DNA from: Thermoplasmata archaeon
GTDB taxonomy: Archaea; Thermoplasmatota; Thermoplasmata; UBA10834
Direction: 5' to 3'
Length of the DNA: 5,479 nt
Assembly (NCBI GenBank): GCA_025457845.1
Contig: JALOTO010000106.1
Span: forward strand, 1-5,479
The notes beneath the pieces are model-generated. The model searched no databases, had not been told where the DNA came from, and saw only the letters and a program-made list of their open reading frames with translations. Position 1 is the stretch's first letter; each line of letters begins with the position of its first letter. A program made the position numbers and the translations under genes. Shown one piece after another: positions 5,359-5,479 of the stretch.

Positions 5359-5479
5359 ATGGCAGATGCAGTAACGCGCCTGAAGGAAGCGGTAATGAAC
5401 TACGAGATGGAGACCATAGCCGACCTGGCCACGCAGGCCCTGAAGGACGGCGTCGACCCGCTCGTGGCGATAGAGAAGG
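5359..5479 (+). CDS. Corrinoid (B12-binding) methyl-carrier protein, 3'-truncated
   Basis: Only the first 40 residues lie in the window, reading MADAVTRLKEAVMNYEMETI and continuing 'ADLATQALKDGVDPLVAIEK'. This matches the helical cap (B12-binding_2) that starts corrinoid proteins such as MtmC, MtbC, MttC and MtgC, where 'A...L..GvdPl.ai..G' leads into the helices covering the cobalamin. The cobalt-ligating DxHxxG and the Rossmann-like B12 domain would lie beyond the edge and cannot be seen. The product would carry a methyl group on cobalt between a substrate-specific methyltransferase and the pterin methyltransferase encoded divergently. The start is supported by a ribosome binding site and by the cap beginning within the first ten residues, as is usual. 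Which substrate methyltransferase it serves is unknown. Confidence 0.82.
   Translation, partial: MADAVTRLKEAVMNYEMETIADLATQALKDGVDPLVAIEK

Noticed and set aside
1..5479. CRISPR array, insertion sequence, tRNA or rRNA
   Set aside because: No regularly spaced direct repeats, transposase-like product, terminal repeats or tRNA/rRNA-like sequence could be found by eye.

Overview
The window looks like a chromosomal segment of a GC-rich archaeon, most likely an uncultured member of the Thermoplasmatota. Four things point that way: a family 5 solute-binding protein held by a C-terminal membrane helix, which is an archaeal habit; PKD repeats of the 'SSDN.GIVNYTW' type common in Thermoplasmatota surface proteins; clustered N-X-S/T sequons; and AT-rich BRE/TATA-like boxes standing out from GC-rich surroundings, with no bacterial -35/-10 pairs. 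This placement is inference from sequence style, not from a marker gene.

Layout, left to right. Bases 1-4089 (+ strand) carry most of a dipeptide/oligopeptide-type ABC importer: the 3' part of a membrane-anchored solute-binding protein (1-1159), a 185-base gap with a GC-rich hairpin and a TATA-like box, a DppB-type permease (1345-2346), and 9 bases later a DppC-type permease (2356-4089). The DppC protein is unusual. Its N-terminus carries a secretion signal, two PKD domains and an extra membrane helix, almost doubling its length. No DppD/DppF ATPase genes follow.

Bases 4166-5056 (- strand) encode a pterin-binding methyltransferase of the AcsE/MtgA/MetH-pterin-domain type, convergent with the transporter. 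A 302-base spacer separates it from a divergent gene starting at 5359 (+). That gene's first 40 residues match the helical cap of methyltransferase-associated corrinoid proteins. Together the pair looks like a one-carbon module: the corrinoid protein carries the methyl group and the methyltransferase exchanges it with a tetrahydropterin.

The spacer holds nearly identical BRE/TATA-like elements facing each gene, a perfect 7-bp inverted repeat just upstream of the corrinoid-gene promoter, and a leader able to form competing hairpins. The best candidates for something undescribed are the PKD-DppC fusion and the structured, possibly regulated, divergent promoter region.
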